This document shows, in pieces, positions 39,436 through 48,329 of a stretch of 64,000 bases of DNA. The position numbers and the translations under genes were made by a program. The stretch is from Planotetraspora silvatica (GTDB lineage: Bacteria > Actinomycetota > Actinomycetes > Streptosporangiales > Streptosporangiaceae), in NCBI RefSeq assembly GCF_016863315.1, contig NZ_BOOQ01000051.1, forward strand, positions 37,898 through 101,897, in the 5' to 3' direction. The notes under the pieces were generated by a model that was given only the letters and a program-made list of their open reading frames with translations, was not told the DNA's origin and searched no databases. Numbering within the stretch: the stretch's first letter is position 1; each line of letters starts with the position of its first letter.

Positions 39436-39980
39436 GATGCGGGCCAGGCGTCCGCGAGCAGCGTGCGGGTGTCCCGCAGAAGCTGCGGCAGGACCTTGGT
39501 GTGCCCGACGACGGGCATGAAGTTGGTGTCGCCGCCCCACCGGGGAACCACGTGCTGGTGCAGGTGGGCGGCGATGCCGGCGCCCGCGACGCCGCCGAGG
39601 TTCATGCCGATGTTGAACCCCTGGGCGCCGCTGGCCTTCCTGAGGGCGAGCGTGGAGCGCTTGGTGAACTCGGCCAGTTCGGCGGTCTCCGCCTCGTCCA
39701 GGTCCGCGTAGTCGGCCACGTGCCGGTACGGCACGACCATCAGGTGGCCGGAGTTGTACGGGTACAGGTTCAGGACGGCGTAGACGGTGGAGCCCCGGGC
39801 GACGATCAGGCCGTCCTCGTCAGGCATCTTGGGGATCTCACAGAACGGGCACCCGTCGTCCTCCCCCGTCCCGCTCGGCTTGTTCTCGCCCTTGATGTAC
39901 GCCATGCGATGCGGGGTCCAGAGGCGTTGGAAGTTGTCCGGCGTCCCCGCGCCGGCCTGCTCGATGGGCTCTGAACTCAC
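39432..39980 (-). CDS. HIT-family nucleotide hydrolase/phosphorylase
   Basis: About 182 residues. The histidine triad HLHQHVV is at 139-145, and CPFCEIP near residue 40 provides zinc ligands as in the Ap4A-phosphorylase-like branch. GTG 39980 follows a purine-rich ribosome site, and the longer reading adds no family sequence. The gene sits in the place of mycobacterial Rv2613c, near pgsA and thrS. Rv2613c is an Ap4A phosphorylase, so the same activity is likely here. It converges with the membrane protein gene. Confidence 0.9.
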   Translation of the reverse strand: MSSEPIEQAGAGTPDNFQRLWTPHRMAYIKGENKPSGTGEDDGCPFCEIPKMPDEDGLIVARGSTVYAVLNLYPYNSGHLMVVPYRHVADYADLDEAETAELAEFTKRSTLALRKASGAQGFNIGMNLGGVAGAGIAAHLHQHVVPRWGGDTNFMPVVGHTKVLPQLLRDTRTLLADAWPAS

Positions 39981-40150
39981 AGCCGCCCTCTCCCCTCGTT
40001 CCGCCGTGCCTGCCGCATGTGAAGCAGCATATGACTCGCGGATCTCTCCTACGCGTGCTGGGCATTGTTCGGGACAAACCATTCGATCTTCGGGCAGACT
40101 TCTCCTGCTGCGCGGAGCACGCGGGGCCGTAATCGCCGAGGAGTTGGACA

Positions 40151-40717
40151 ATGACCGACGTCGCAGTCGAGCAGGGCCAGGATCACGCTGACGATCAGCA
40201 TGACGAGTTCGACCACGAGGGCGGGGAGGCGGCGGAGGCCACGCCCGCCGAGGCCCCCAGCCAGGGTGGGTTCACCCTGCCGGAGCCGGGGAGCGTCTCC
40301 GTGGTCTCCGACGGCTTCTCTGTGGCCGTCCAGGGCAGGATCAAGGTGGCGGACGAGGTCGTCGAGAAGGTCGCGGCCCTCGCCGCTTTGGAGATCGCCG
40401 GTGTGGCGGACCTCGGCGGCGACCTCGAGCGCGCGTTCGAGAGCGTCCGTGACCGCATCGGGCTCGGCGCCAAGCGCGCCAACCAGGGCGTCCGAGCCCA
40501 GATCATCAACCAGCAGGTGACCGTCGACATCACCATCGTGATCGAGTACGGCTACATCGTGATGGAGGTGGCCACCGACGTGCGGGCCAACGTGGCTCGG
40601 TCGGTCAGCCACATGCTCGGCATGCGGGTCACCGAGGTCAACGTCACCGTGGACGACGTGCGTCTGCCCGGCGAGGGTAGCGACAAGCCCGCCGAGCCCG
40701 AGGACGGAAGCTTCTAG
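40151..40717 (+). CDS. Asp23/Gls24-family envelope stress protein
   Basis: 188 residues. An acidic, disordered N-terminus (about 40 residues, many Asp/Glu/His) is followed by the Asp23 domain (GRIKVADEVVEKVAALAALE, QGVRAQIINQQVTVDITIVI, VTEVNVTVDDVRL). Family members accumulate at the membrane under cell-wall stress in Gram-positive bacteria. It is divergent from the HIT gene (170 bp) and convergent with thrS. Confidence 0.88.
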   Translation: MTDVAVEQGQDHADDQHDEFDHEGGEAAEATPAEAPSQGGFTLPEPGSVSVVSDGFSVAVQGRIKVADEVVEKVAALAALEIAGVADLGGDLERAFESVRDRIGLGAKRANQGVRAQIINQQVTVDITIVIEYGYIVMEVATDVRANVARSVSHMLGMRVTEVNVTVDDVRLPGEGSDKPAEPEDGSF

Positions 40718-40738
40718 GACGGCCCTCCGCGGGTCTTG

Positions 40739-40789
40739 AAACGGCTACGGCCTGCGTCCCACCAAGTGGGGCACAGGCCGTAGCCGTTT
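40739..40789. terminator. Bidirectional intrinsic terminator between Asp23 gene and thrS
   Basis: A perfect 16-bp inverted repeat, 40739-40754 with 40774-40789, has A's on one side and a T run on the other. It lies between the convergent stops at 40717 and 40793 and can end transcription from both sides. Confidence 0.92.
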
Positions 40790-40792
40790 TCG

Positions 40793-42769
40793 TCAGACCT
40801 GGACGCGCCGCTCGACGGCGTCGACGATCTCGGCGATCGCCTCGTCGATCGGCACCCCGTTCTTCTGCTCACCGTTCCGGTACCGGAACGACACCGCGCC
40901 GGCCGCGACGTCCTCGTCGCCCGCGAGCAACATGAACGGCACCTTGGCCTTCTGCGCGTTGCGGATCTTCTTCTGCATCCGGTCGTCGGCCACGTCGACC
41001 TCGACCCTGATGCCGTGCTCCCGCAGCCGCTTGGCGACGTCCAGCAGGTAAGGGGCGTGGGCGTCGGCGATCGGGATGCCGACGACCTGCACCGGGGCGA
41101 GCCAGGGCGGGAAGGCGCCCGCGTAGTGCTCGACCAGCACGCCGAAGAACCGCTCGATCGACCCGAACAGCGCCCGGTGGATCATCACCGGCTGCTGCCG
41201 CGATCCGTCACCCGACTGGTATTCCAGCTCGAAGAGCTCCGGCAGGTTGAAGTCGAGCTGGATGGTCGACATCTGCCATGACCGGCCGATGGCGTCCCGC
41301 ACCTGCACGGAGATCTTGGGGCCGTAGAAGGCCGCGCCACCCGGGTCGAGCACCAGATCGAGGTTCTCCGACTCGGCCACCTCGCGCAGGGTCTCGGTGG
41401 CCTCCTCCCACGCGTCGTCGGAGCCGACGTACTTCACCGGGTCCTTGGTGGACAGCTCCAGGTAGAAGTCTTCGAGGCCGTAGTCGCGGAGCAGGTCGAG
41501 CACGAACCGCAGCAGCGACTTCAGCTCGTCGCGCATCTGCTCACGGGTGCAGTAGATGTGCGCGTCGTCCTGGGTGAGGCCGCGGACCCGGGTCAGCCCG
41601 TGGATCACGCCTGACTTCTCGTACCGGTACACGGTGCCGAACTCGAACAACCGCAGCGGCAGCTCGCGGTAGGACCGCCCGCGCGCCCTGAAGATCAGGT
41701 TGTGCATGGGGCAGTTCATCGGCTTCAGGTAGTACCGCGCGCCCTCGAGCTCCATGGGCGGGAACATGCCGTCGGCGTACCAGTCGAGGTGGCCGGAGAC
41801 CTTGTAGAGGTGCTCCTTGGTGATGTGCGGCGTGTTCACGAAGGAGTAGCCCGCCTCCTCGTGCCTGCGGCGCGAGTAATCCTCCATGACGCGGCGGATC
41901 ACACCCCCCTTGGGGTGGAACACCGGCAGCCCCGAACCGAGCTCGTCGGGGAAGGAGAACAGGTCCAGCTCGGCGCCCAGCTTGCGATGGTCGCGCTTCT
42001 CGGCCTCCTCCAGCAGGCGGAGGTATTCGTCCTGCTTGTCCCGGGACTCCCACGCGGTGCCGTAGATGCGCTGAAGCTGCGGGTTCTTCTCGCTGCCCCG
42101 CCAGTAGGCGCCGCCGGACCGCATCAGCTTGAACGCCGGGATGACCCGGGTGGTCGGCAGGTGCGGCCCGCGGCACAGGTCCTTCCAGCACAACTCGCCC
42201 GCCTTGGGGTCGAGGTTGTCGTAGATGGTCAGCTCCGCGCCGCCCACCTCGACGTCCGCGCCGTCGTCGGAGCCGGCCGCGCCGCCCTTGAGCCCGATGA
42301 GCTCCAGCTTGTACGGCTCGGCCGCGAGTTCCTGGCGTGCGTCGTCGTCGGAGACCGGCCGCCGGCTGAAGGTCTGCCCCTGCTTGACGATCTCGCGCAT
42401 GCGCTTCTCGATGCGCTTGAGGTCGTCGGGGGTGAACGGGTCCTTGACGTCGAAGTCGTAGTAGAAGCCGTTCTCCACGGGCGGGCCGATGCCGAGCCGG
42501 GCCTCCGGGAAGATCTCCTGGACGGCCTGGGCCATGACGTGCGCGGTCGAGTGGCGCAGGATCGCCCGGCCGTCGGCACTGTCGATCGCGACCGGCTCGA
42601 CGACGTCGCCTTCGGACACCTCGGCGGCCAGGTCGCGCAGGTCGCCGTTGATCCTCGCCGCGATGACCGTTCTGCCGTCGGCGCCCAGGGCCTCCCCCGC
42701 CGTCGTCCCCGCCGCGACCACACGCTCGGCTCCGGCGAGGGTGATGCGTATTTCGAGGACGGCAGACAC
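40793..42769 (-). CDS. thrS: Threonyl-tRNA synthetase
   Basis: About 658 residues. It has an N-terminal TGS domain, an editing domain with [12 protein letters not shown] and the partner CRGPHLP, a class II catalytic core with zinc-ligand Cys in [25 protein letters not shown], and motif 3 ([15 protein letters not shown]), and a C-terminal anticodon-binding domain. GTG 42769 has AAGGAG upstream and opens the TGS domain. I see no T-box leader in the 130 bp upstream. Proximity to the HIT gene and pgsA is the actinobacterial order. Confidence 0.96.
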   Translation of the reverse strand: MSAVLEIRITLAGAERVVAAGTTAGEALGADGRTVIAARINGDLRDLAAEVSEGDVVEPVAIDSADGRAILRHSTAHVMAQAVQEIFPEARLGIGPPVENGFYYDFDVKDPFTPDDLKRIEKRMREIVKQGQTFSRRPVSDDDARQELAAEPYKLELIGLKGGAAGSDDGADVEVGGAELTIYDNLDPKAGELCWKDLCRGPHLPTTRVIPAFKLMRSGGAYWRGSEKNPQLQRIYGTAWESRDKQDEYLRLLEEAEKRDHRKLGAELDLFSFPDELGSGLPVFHPKGGVIRRVMEDYSRRRHEEAGYSFVNTPHITKEHLYKVSGHLDWYADGMFPPMELEGARYYLKPMNCPMHNLIFRARGRSYRELPLRLFEFGTVYRYEKSGVIHGLTRVRGLTQDDAHIYCTREQMRDELKSLLRFVLDLLRDYGLEDFYLELSTKDPVKYVGSDDAWEEATETLREVAESENLDLVLDPGGAAFYGPKISVQVRDAIGRSWQMSTIQLDFNLPELFELEYQSGDGSRQQPVMIHRALFGSIERFFGVLVEHYAGAFPPWLAPVQVVGIPIADAHAPYLLDVAKRLREHGIRVEVDVADDRMQKKIRNAQKAKVPFMLLAGDEDVAAGAVSFRYRNGEQKNGVPIDEAIAEIVDAVERRVQV

Positions 42770-42901
42770 GGTGGCTCCTTGCGTACGGATGCTGCGGGAC
42801 TGATGTGACGGAGGCCCCGCGAGCCGGACCATGCCTCGACGGCCCGGGCGGATGCCTTCCGCATCCGATGCTACCGGTGCCACCACCCCTATTTCGCTTG
42901 G

Positions 42902-43459
42902 TTACTCCCGCGTGGCGAGGGTCGAGAGTTCCTCCAGTGATCCGGCGAAGGTGTCGCGGTTCACCGGGCTGTTGGCGTATTGGTGCAGCGTCCAGGACGT
43001 CCAGGGCGGGGGGACGGCCGGCTGCCCCCTGGGCCGGTCGGGGGCGGTGATCCACAGCGGGAGGTCTTCCAGGCCCGCACAGTTCCCTTCGGCGGCGAAG
43101 TGGCGCATCGTCCGGACGATGGGCCGCACTCCCGCGAGGCGACGCACCTCGTCGCACCACCGCCGGGCGAAGGCGGCCACCTCGGCGGGCGCGAGCCCGT
43201 CGGAGACGCGGAGATCGACGGCGAGCAGGCCGGCGTCCGAGTGGCTGAGGAAGTGCGTGGCCTGGGCGAGCGGATCGCCCCCCGGCCTGGCCACGTGGTA
43301 CGCCCCCGCCAGCACGCCCGCCGCGTTCATGGCGGCTCGATGGCCCGCGTACGCCGCGTCGGTGCCCCGATCGCCCTCGGTGGCCCTGGCGAAGCCGAAC
43401 AGGGCGCCGTCCCACTCCACGGACGGCAGCCAATCGGACACATCGATGCCCTCGATCAC
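42902..43459 (-). CDS. GH25-like (lysozyme-fold) protein with altered active site, probably inactive
   Basis: 185 residues, the size of a bare GH25 domain without signal peptide. It starts MIEGIDVSDW, with the first catalytic-type Asp at 6. FARATEGDRG, GAYHVARPGGDPLAQA and LHQY at the end also fit GH25. GH25 enzymes normally carry an Asp-x-Glu where the Glu is the acid. Here the segment is VDLRVSDG, so D82 is kept and the Glu is Arg84. With no signal peptide and no acid, it is more likely a cytosolic relic or binding protein than a lysozyme. It lies between xfp and thrS, all on the minus strand. Confidence 0.72.
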   Translation of the reverse strand: MIEGIDVSDWLPSVEWDGALFGFARATEGDRGTDAAYAGHRAAMNAAGVLAGAYHVARPGGDPLAQATHFLSHSDAGLLAVDLRVSDGLAPAEVAAFARRWCDEVRRLAGVRPIVRTMRHFAAEGNCAGLEDLPLWITAPDRPRGQPAVPPPWTSWTLHQYANSPVNRDTFAGSLEELSTLATRE

Positions 43460-43542
43460 CGTATGACCCTAATGACGCGATGATCGGGCTGCGAGTCCTT
43501 TCCCGGAAACGACGCCCGGGAACGACGCCCGGGAACGCGCGG

Positions 43543-45843
43543 TCAGTAGGGCCACACCCATTCGCGGATCTCGACGGGGTCCTCACCGTGCTCCCGCGTG
43601 TGGAGCTTGCAGTGGAGGCGGGTGTCCGCCATGTGCTGGCGCAGGTGCGCCTGCCTGCCGCCGAGCGCGGGCACCCGGTCGATGACGTCCATCACCAGGT
43701 GGTAGCGGTCGATGTCGTTCATCATCGCCATGTCGAACGGCGTCGTGGTGGTGCCCTCCTCCCGGTACCCCCGGACGTGGAGGTTGTCGTGGCCGTTGCG
43801 CCGGTAGGTGAGCCGGTGGATCAGCCACGGATAGCCGTGGAAGTTGAAGATGACGGGCTTGTCCGCGGTGAAGACCGTGTCGAACTCGGCGTCGCTCATG
43901 CCGTGCGGATGCTCGGACGGCGGCTGCAGGCGCATGAGGTCGACCACGTTGACGACCCGGATCCTGAGCTCGGGCAGGTGGGCGCGGAGCAGCGCCGCGG
44001 CGGCGAGAGTCTCCAGGGTCGGCACGTCGCCGGCGCAGGCCAGCACGACGTCGGGCTCGACCCCGTCGTCGTTGCTCGCCCAGTCGAGGACGCCCACGCC
44101 GCGGGTGCAGTGGCCGACGGCCTCGTCCATGCTCATGAGATCGAGCACGGGGTGCTTCCCGGCCACGACCACGTTGACGTAGTCCCGTGAGCGCAGGCAG
44201 TGGTCGGCGACCGACAGCAGGGTGTTGGCGTCCGGCGGCAGGTAGACCCGGACGACGGACGACTTCTTGTTCATCACGACGTCGAGGAATCCGGGGTCCT
44301 GGTGGCTGAAGCCGTTGTGGTCCTGCCGCCAGACGTGCGAGGACAGCAGGTAGTTCAGCGAGGCCACCGGGCGCCGCCACCCGATCCTCCGGGTCGACTC
44401 CAGCCATTTGGCGTGCTGGTTGAACATCGCGTCGACGATGTGGATGAACGCCTCGTAGCAGTTGAACAGGCCGTGCCGGCCGGTCAGCAGGTATCCCTCC
44501 AGCCACCCCTGGCACAGGTGCTCGCTCAGCACCTCCATCACCCGGCCGTCGGGAGCCAGGTGCTCGTCGGTGGGGAGGATCTCGGCGTCCCACGCCTTGG
44601 GAGTGGCCTCGAACACCGCCGACAGCCGGTTGGACGCCGTCTCGTCCGGGCCCATCAGCCGGAAGTTCCCGGGGTTCGCGGCGAACACGTCCCGCAGGAA
44701 GCCGCCGAGCACCCGGGTCGGCTCGGTGGGCGAGGACGCGTGCGACTTCACCTCGACCGCGTAGTCGCGGAAATCGGGCAGCACCAGCGGGCGCAGCAGT
44801 TCCCCGCCGTTGGCGTGCGGGTTGGCGCTCATCCTGCGCGGGCCGTCCGGCACCGTACGGAGGATCTCCTCGACCGGGCCGCCGGCGGCGTCGAAAAGCT
44901 CCTGCGGCCGGTAGGAGCGCATCCACTCCTCCAGCATCGCGAGGTGCTCCGGCCGCTCCCTGACCCCCTGCAGCGGCACCTGGTGGGCCCGCCAGGTGCC
45001 CTCGACGGGCAGCCCGTCGACCTCGCGAGGGCCGGTCCAGCCCTTCGGCGTACGGAGGACGATCATGGGGAGCCGTCCGCCGTCGGCGAGTTCGTCGAAG
45101 ACCGACTCCAGCGTCTCCGCCATCTCCTCGTGAACGGCCCCCGGGTCGTCCCCCGACACGATGTGGGGGCGGTAGCCGTAGCCCTCCATGAGCTTGACCA
45201 GGTCGTCCTCGGGGATCCTGGCGAGCACGGCCGGGTTGGCGATCTTGTATCCGTTGAGGTGCAGGATCGGCAGGACGACGCCGTCCCTGCCCCGGTCGAG
45301 GAACTTGTTGGAGTGCCAGCTGGCGGCCAAGGGGCCGGTCTCGGCCTCCCCGTCGCCGATGACGCACGCGACGACGAGATCGGGGTTGTCGAAGGCGGCG
45401 CCGTACGCGTGGGCGAGCGAGTAGCCCAGCTCGCCGCCCTCGTGGATCGACCCGGGCGTCTCGGGGGCGACGTGACTGGGGATGCCGCCGGGGAAGGAGA
45501 ACTGCCGGAACAGCCGTCGCATGCCCTGCGCGTCCCGGGAGACGTCGGGGTACCGCTCGCTGTAGGAGCCCTCCAGCCAGGCGTGCGCGACCGCGGCAGG
45601 GCCGCCGTGGCCCGGCCCGCAGATGTAGATCATGTTCTGGTCGCGCTCCCGGATGACCCGGTTGAGGTGCGCGAAGCAGAAGTTCAGGCCTGGGGTGGTC
45701 CCCCAGTGGCCGAGGAGCCTGGGCTTGACGTGCTCGGGCCGGAGCGGCTCGGCGAGCAGCGGGTTGTCCATGAGGTAGATCTGACCGACGGACAGGTAGT
45801 TGGCGGCTCGCCAGTAGGCGTCGACTTTCGCGAGTGCGTCCAT
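43543..45843 (-). CDS. xfp: Phosphoketolase (xylulose 5-phosphate/fructose 6-phosphate)
   Basis: 766 residues, thiamine diphosphate enzyme. It splits xylulose 5-phosphate or fructose 6-phosphate to acetyl phosphate plus an aldose phosphate. Visible are [28 protein letters not shown], the ThDP motif region [31 protein letters not shown] and [16 protein letters not shown]. It is full length. Its promoter faces that of the MarR gene at 46045 across 200 bp with two operator-like palindromes, so repression by that MarR is plausible. Confidence 0.96.
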   Translation of the reverse strand: MDALAKVDAYWRAANYLSVGQIYLMDNPLLAEPLRPEHVKPRLLGHWGTTPGLNFCFAHLNRVIRERDQNMIYICGPGHGGPAAVAHAWLEGSYSERYPDVSRDAQGMRRLFRQFSFPGGIPSHVAPETPGSIHEGGELGYSLAHAYGAAFDNPDLVVACVIGDGEAETGPLAASWHSNKFLDRGRDGVVLPILHLNGYKIANPAVLARIPEDDLVKLMEGYGYRPHIVSGDDPGAVHEEMAETLESVFDELADGGRLPMIVLRTPKGWTGPREVDGLPVEGTWRAHQVPLQGVRERPEHLAMLEEWMRSYRPQELFDAAGGPVEEILRTVPDGPRRMSANPHANGGELLRPLVLPDFRDYAVEVKSHASSPTEPTRVLGGFLRDVFAANPGNFRLMGPDETASNRLSAVFEATPKAWDAEILPTDEHLAPDGRVMEVLSEHLCQGWLEGYLLTGRHGLFNCYEAFIHIVDAMFNQHAKWLESTRRIGWRRPVASLNYLLSSHVWRQDHNGFSHQDPGFLDVVMNKKSSVVRVYLPPDANTLLSVADHCLRSRDYVNVVVAGKHPVLDLMSMDEAVGHCTRGVGVLDWASNDDGVEPDVVLACAGDVPTLETLAAAALLRAHLPELRIRVVNVVDLMRLQPPSEHPHGMSDAEFDTVFTADKPVIFNFHGYPWLIHRLTYRRNGHDNLHVRGYREEGTTTTPFDMAMMNDIDRYHLVMDVIDRVPALGGRQAHLRQHMADTRLHCKLHTREHGEDPVEIREWVWPY

Positions 45844-45865
45844 GCTTCGACAGTTCCTCGCGTGA

Positions 45866-45878
45866 CGGTTTCAAACCG
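45866..45878. promoter_or_regulatory. Palindrome in the xfp upstream region
   Basis: CGGTTTCAAACCG is a perfect 6-1-6 palindrome 23 bp upstream of the xfp start. It resembles the MarR-type site at 46007-46022 (GGTT...AACC ends), so one regulator could bind both. Confidence 0.5.
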
Positions 45879-46006
45879 CGCGGCCGCCATCCCGTCTTAC
45901 GCGGCCGGACCGGACGGCGCAGCAACGGGCCGCGGGAGGCGGAGGGATCGAGCGGCGGAGGCGACCGGACCGGCCGGCGGAAGCGGAGGGATCGGATCAC
46001 CGGAAG

Positions 46007-46022
46007 ACGGTTGAAATCTCAA
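46007..46022. promoter_or_regulatory. MarR operator candidate overlapping its own promoter
   Basis: GGTTGAAATCTCAACC is a 6-4-6 inverted repeat. TTGAAA (46009-46014) could be a -35 box, with TACGCT (46030-46035) 15 bp further as -10. That puts the transcript start close to the ATG at 46045, so the marR message would be nearly leaderless. MarR sites of the TTGAnATnTCAA kind are well known, and this one fits autoregulation. Confidence 0.6.
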
Positions 46023-46044
46023 CCTCGTCGGTACGCTTGAGCGC

Positions 46045-46665
46045 ATGCCGGAGACGCGTTGGCTCGACGAGGACGAACAGGGGGCGTGGCGCGCCTACAT
46101 CTGGACCAACCACCTGCTCTGGGAAGCCCTCGAACGGCAACTGCAGCAGGACTCGGGCATCCCTCACGCGTACTACATCATGCTCGTCTGCCTCTCGGAG
46201 TCGCCCGACCGCACGATGACCATGACGCAGCTCGCCTCGGTGACCCAGTTCTCCGCCAGCAGGCTCTCGCATGCCATGGCACGCCTGGAGGAGAAGGGCT
46301 GGGTGCGGCGGATCAAGCACGACGAGGATCGGCGCACCACCGTGGCGAGGCTGACCGCCGAGGGCTTCGCCGCACTCGAGAAGGCCGCCCCCGGCCACGT
46401 CGACGAGGTGCGGCGCCGCGTGTTCGACCCGCTCTCACGGGACCAGATACGGCAGTTCCACGACATCCTGGCCACGATCCTCGCCGGCCTCGAGTCGGTC
46501 GAGGAGGGCGGGGAACCCGAGGAGAGCGGGCACAGCGGGAAACCCGAGGAGAGCGGGGAATCCGGCAGGCCCGCGGAGTCCGCGGCGGAACCGGGCCACG
46601 GTGGACAGGCCGGCCGCGCGCCGTCCGGCGCGGGCCGTTCCGGAGACGCCGCGCAGTCCGCCTGA
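46045..46665 (+). CDS. MarR-family regulator, possible controller of xfp
   Basis: 206 residues. The winged HTH is at about 55-110: MTMTQLASVTQFSASRLSHA recognition region, then KHDEDRRTTVARLTAEG wing. The C-terminal 55 residues are a disordered Glu/Ser/Gly/Pro tail with short repeats (PEESGHSGKPEESGESG), unusual for MarR proteins. It is divergent from phosphoketolase with operator-like palindromes between them. Its stop lies inside a bidirectional terminator shared with the next gene. Confidence 0.88.
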   Translation: MPETRWLDEDEQGAWRAYIWTNHLLWEALERQLQQDSGIPHAYYIMLVCLSESPDRTMTMTQLASVTQFSASRLSHAMARLEEKGWVRRIKHDEDRRTTVARLTAEGFAALEKAAPGHVDEVRRRVFDPLSRDQIRQFHDILATILAGLESVEEGGEPEESGHSGKPEESGESGRPAESAAEPGHGGQAGRAPSGAGRSGDAAQSA

Positions 46666-46689
46666 CCTCGGCGGCCCGGGGTCAGGCGG
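46658..46689. terminator. Bidirectional terminator between MarR and DUF523-DUF1722 genes
   Basis: A perfect 10-bp inverted repeat, 46658-46667 with 46680-46689, has a 12-nt loop. It includes the stop codons of both convergent genes. Confidence 0.7.
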
Positions 46690-47662
46690 CGATGTGGTTG
46701 CGCAGCCCGAGATCGTCCGGGTAGGGCCGGAAGTAGGTCTGGCCGGAGACGTACGTGACCCCTTCGCCCCTCGCGTGGTGGCGGAGCAGGGTCACGGGCA
46801 CGTTCAGAGCGACCTGCCGGGCCCGGTAGGCGCCGATCACGTCGAGCACGTCGGCCCGGCGGACCCGCCCGAGACGGTCGCCGACCATCCCGAGACAGTG
46901 CTCCAGGACGTTGGCGTTACGGCCGACGGACGCGCGTACGGCCATGGCCGTGCGGAACGCGTGGCCATATGCGGCCGCCAGGTCGTCGCGCGGGCGTGAG
47001 CCCGCCTCGGCGACCAGCCGGCCGAGCTCGCGGTAGACGGCGGGGGCGTGCGCGAGGAGTTGCATCTTGTGGGCGGCGTGGAAGGCCACCAGGTCGCGCG
47101 CCCGCCAGTCGCCGGCCAGGAACTCACGGAGCCGCGCGACCGCGAAGATCCGCTCGACGAACGCCTCGCGGAGCACGGCGTCGTGCAGCCGGCCCTCGTC
47201 CTCGACCGCGAGCAACGGGTGGACGCCGACCACGATGCCCGCGAACAGGCCGCGGTCGCGCCGGTCGGCGTCCACTCTCGCGCCCCCCGCGCCCGGAGTG
47301 CCGGCTCCGCCCGCGTGGATCGGGATGCCGTGGAGCCCGCAACTGGGGCTCTTGGCCTTGAAGACGTAGCCGTCCACGTCGAGACCCGCCGCGCGGGACT
47401 CCGCGTGGGCCGTCATGCGGTCGGTGAGGTCGGTCCGGGACGAGCGGGTCATCAAGCGTGGTCCGCGTGCGGAGCGTTCGAGGCGGAGCGTCTCGCGCGG
47501 GGCGCCGAGGCCGATCTCCATCTCCGGGCAGACGGGCACCCGATCCACGTGTTCGGACAGGGGGCCGGTGACGAACCTGTCGCGGCTGTGGCCCCCGTTG
47601 AACCGGACCGGCTCGCCCAGCAGGCAACTGGAGACCGCGAGCCGCGGCCTGACGTCGCCCAT
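46682..47662 (-). CDS. DUF523-DUF1722 protein (YbgA-like fusion)
   Basis: About 326 residues. The N-terminal DUF523 domain has conserved cysteines (AVSSCLLGEPVRFNGGHSRD, VPVCPEMEIGLGAPRE, FKAKSPSCGLHG) that suggest a metal or Fe-S site. The C-terminal DUF1722 domain (HAAHKMQLLAHAPAVYRELG) is YbgA-like, and relatives are often beside photolyase genes. ATG 47662 is preferred for spacing to a G-rich ribosome site. It follows the ECF and MerR genes on the same strand. That arrangement recalls light-response clusters, although no photolyase gene lies in the window. Confidence 0.85.
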   Translation of the reverse strand: MGDVRPRLAVSSCLLGEPVRFNGGHSRDRFVTGPLSEHVDRVPVCPEMEIGLGAPRETLRLERSARGPRLMTRSSRTDLTDRMTAHAESRAAGLDVDGYVFKAKSPSCGLHGIPIHAGGAGTPGAGGARVDADRRDRGLFAGIVVGVHPLLAVEDEGRLHDAVLREAFVERIFAVARLREFLAGDWRARDLVAFHAAHKMQLLAHAPAVYRELGRLVAEAGSRPRDDLAAAYGHAFRTAMAVRASVGRNANVLEHCLGMVGDRLGRVRRADVLDVIGAYRARQVALNVPVTLLRHHARGEGVTYVSGQTYFRPYPDDLGLRNHIAA

Positions 47663-47708
47663 GATCACACCCCCTGTCTCCGGACCGGACCGCCGCGGGC
47701 GGGTCCGG

Positions 47709-48233
47709 TCACGCGGCCACGCGCGGGAGCAGCGCGGCGAGCCGGTGGAGCCCGCGTGCCGTGCGGGCCTTGACCGTGCCGAGCGGCACCCGCAGCCTGT
47801 CGGCGATCTCCCGCTGGGTCAGATCGCCGTAATAGGCGAGCTCGATGGCCTGGCGCTGGACCGCCGGGAGCTCGTCCAGCGCCCTGCGGATCCGGTCGCG
47901 GTCGGCCAGTTCCTCCCCCGCCACGCGCCCGTCCGCTCCCGCCGGGTCCGCCACGGCGTCCAGCGGCAACGTCTGCGGCCTGCGGGCCCGCAAATGGTCC
48001 ACCGCCCGTTTGCGGGCGATCCCGAAGAGCCAGGCGGGCAGGCTCCTCGTGGGGTCGAAGCGGTGCCGTGACCGCCACACCTCGGTGAACACGACCTGGA
48101 GCACATCGTCGACGTCCTCGTGCGGGACCAGCCGCCGCAGGAACGAGCGGACCGCCGGGGCGTGCGCGCGGTAGCACTCCCCCACCGCTCCGGCGTCCCC
48201 GGCGGCGAGGCGGGACTCGAGACTGTCGTCCAT
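47709..48233 (-). CDS. ECF sigma factor, LitS/SigK-like
   Basis: 174 residues, normal ECF size. Region 2 is at about 20-85 (DVDDVLQVVFTEVWRSRHRF, LPAWLFGIARKRAVDHLRAR). Region 4 is at 108-170 (LDELPAVQRQAIELAYYG, QREIADRLRVPLGTVKARTA). No anti-sigma gene is adjacent. The upstream neighbour is a B12-type MerR regulator. In Streptomyces a LitR-controlled ECF factor (LitS) switches on light-inducible genes. The same logic is likely here but not proven by sequence alone. Confidence 0.87.
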   Translation of the reverse strand: MDDSLESRLAAGDAGAVGECYRAHAPAVRSFLRRLVPHEDVDDVLQVVFTEVWRSRHRFDPTRSLPAWLFGIARKRAVDHLRARRPQTLPLDAVADPAGADGRVAGEELADRDRIRRALDELPAVQRQAIELAYYGDLTQREIADRLRVPLGTVKARTARGLHRLAALLPRVAA

Positions 48234-48329
48234 GAGTTGTCCCCTGCCCGAGAAACTTCTTCAAAACCTATTCATAGCCGCTCGTGCGTAAGGGACGCAA
48301 CCTCGTCAGCGACGAGGTTTCACAAAGGC

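Noticed and set aside
42770..42901. T-box or other riboswitch upstream of thrS
   Set aside because: Only about 130 bp separate the genes and no T-box sequence or specifier stem-loop is visible.
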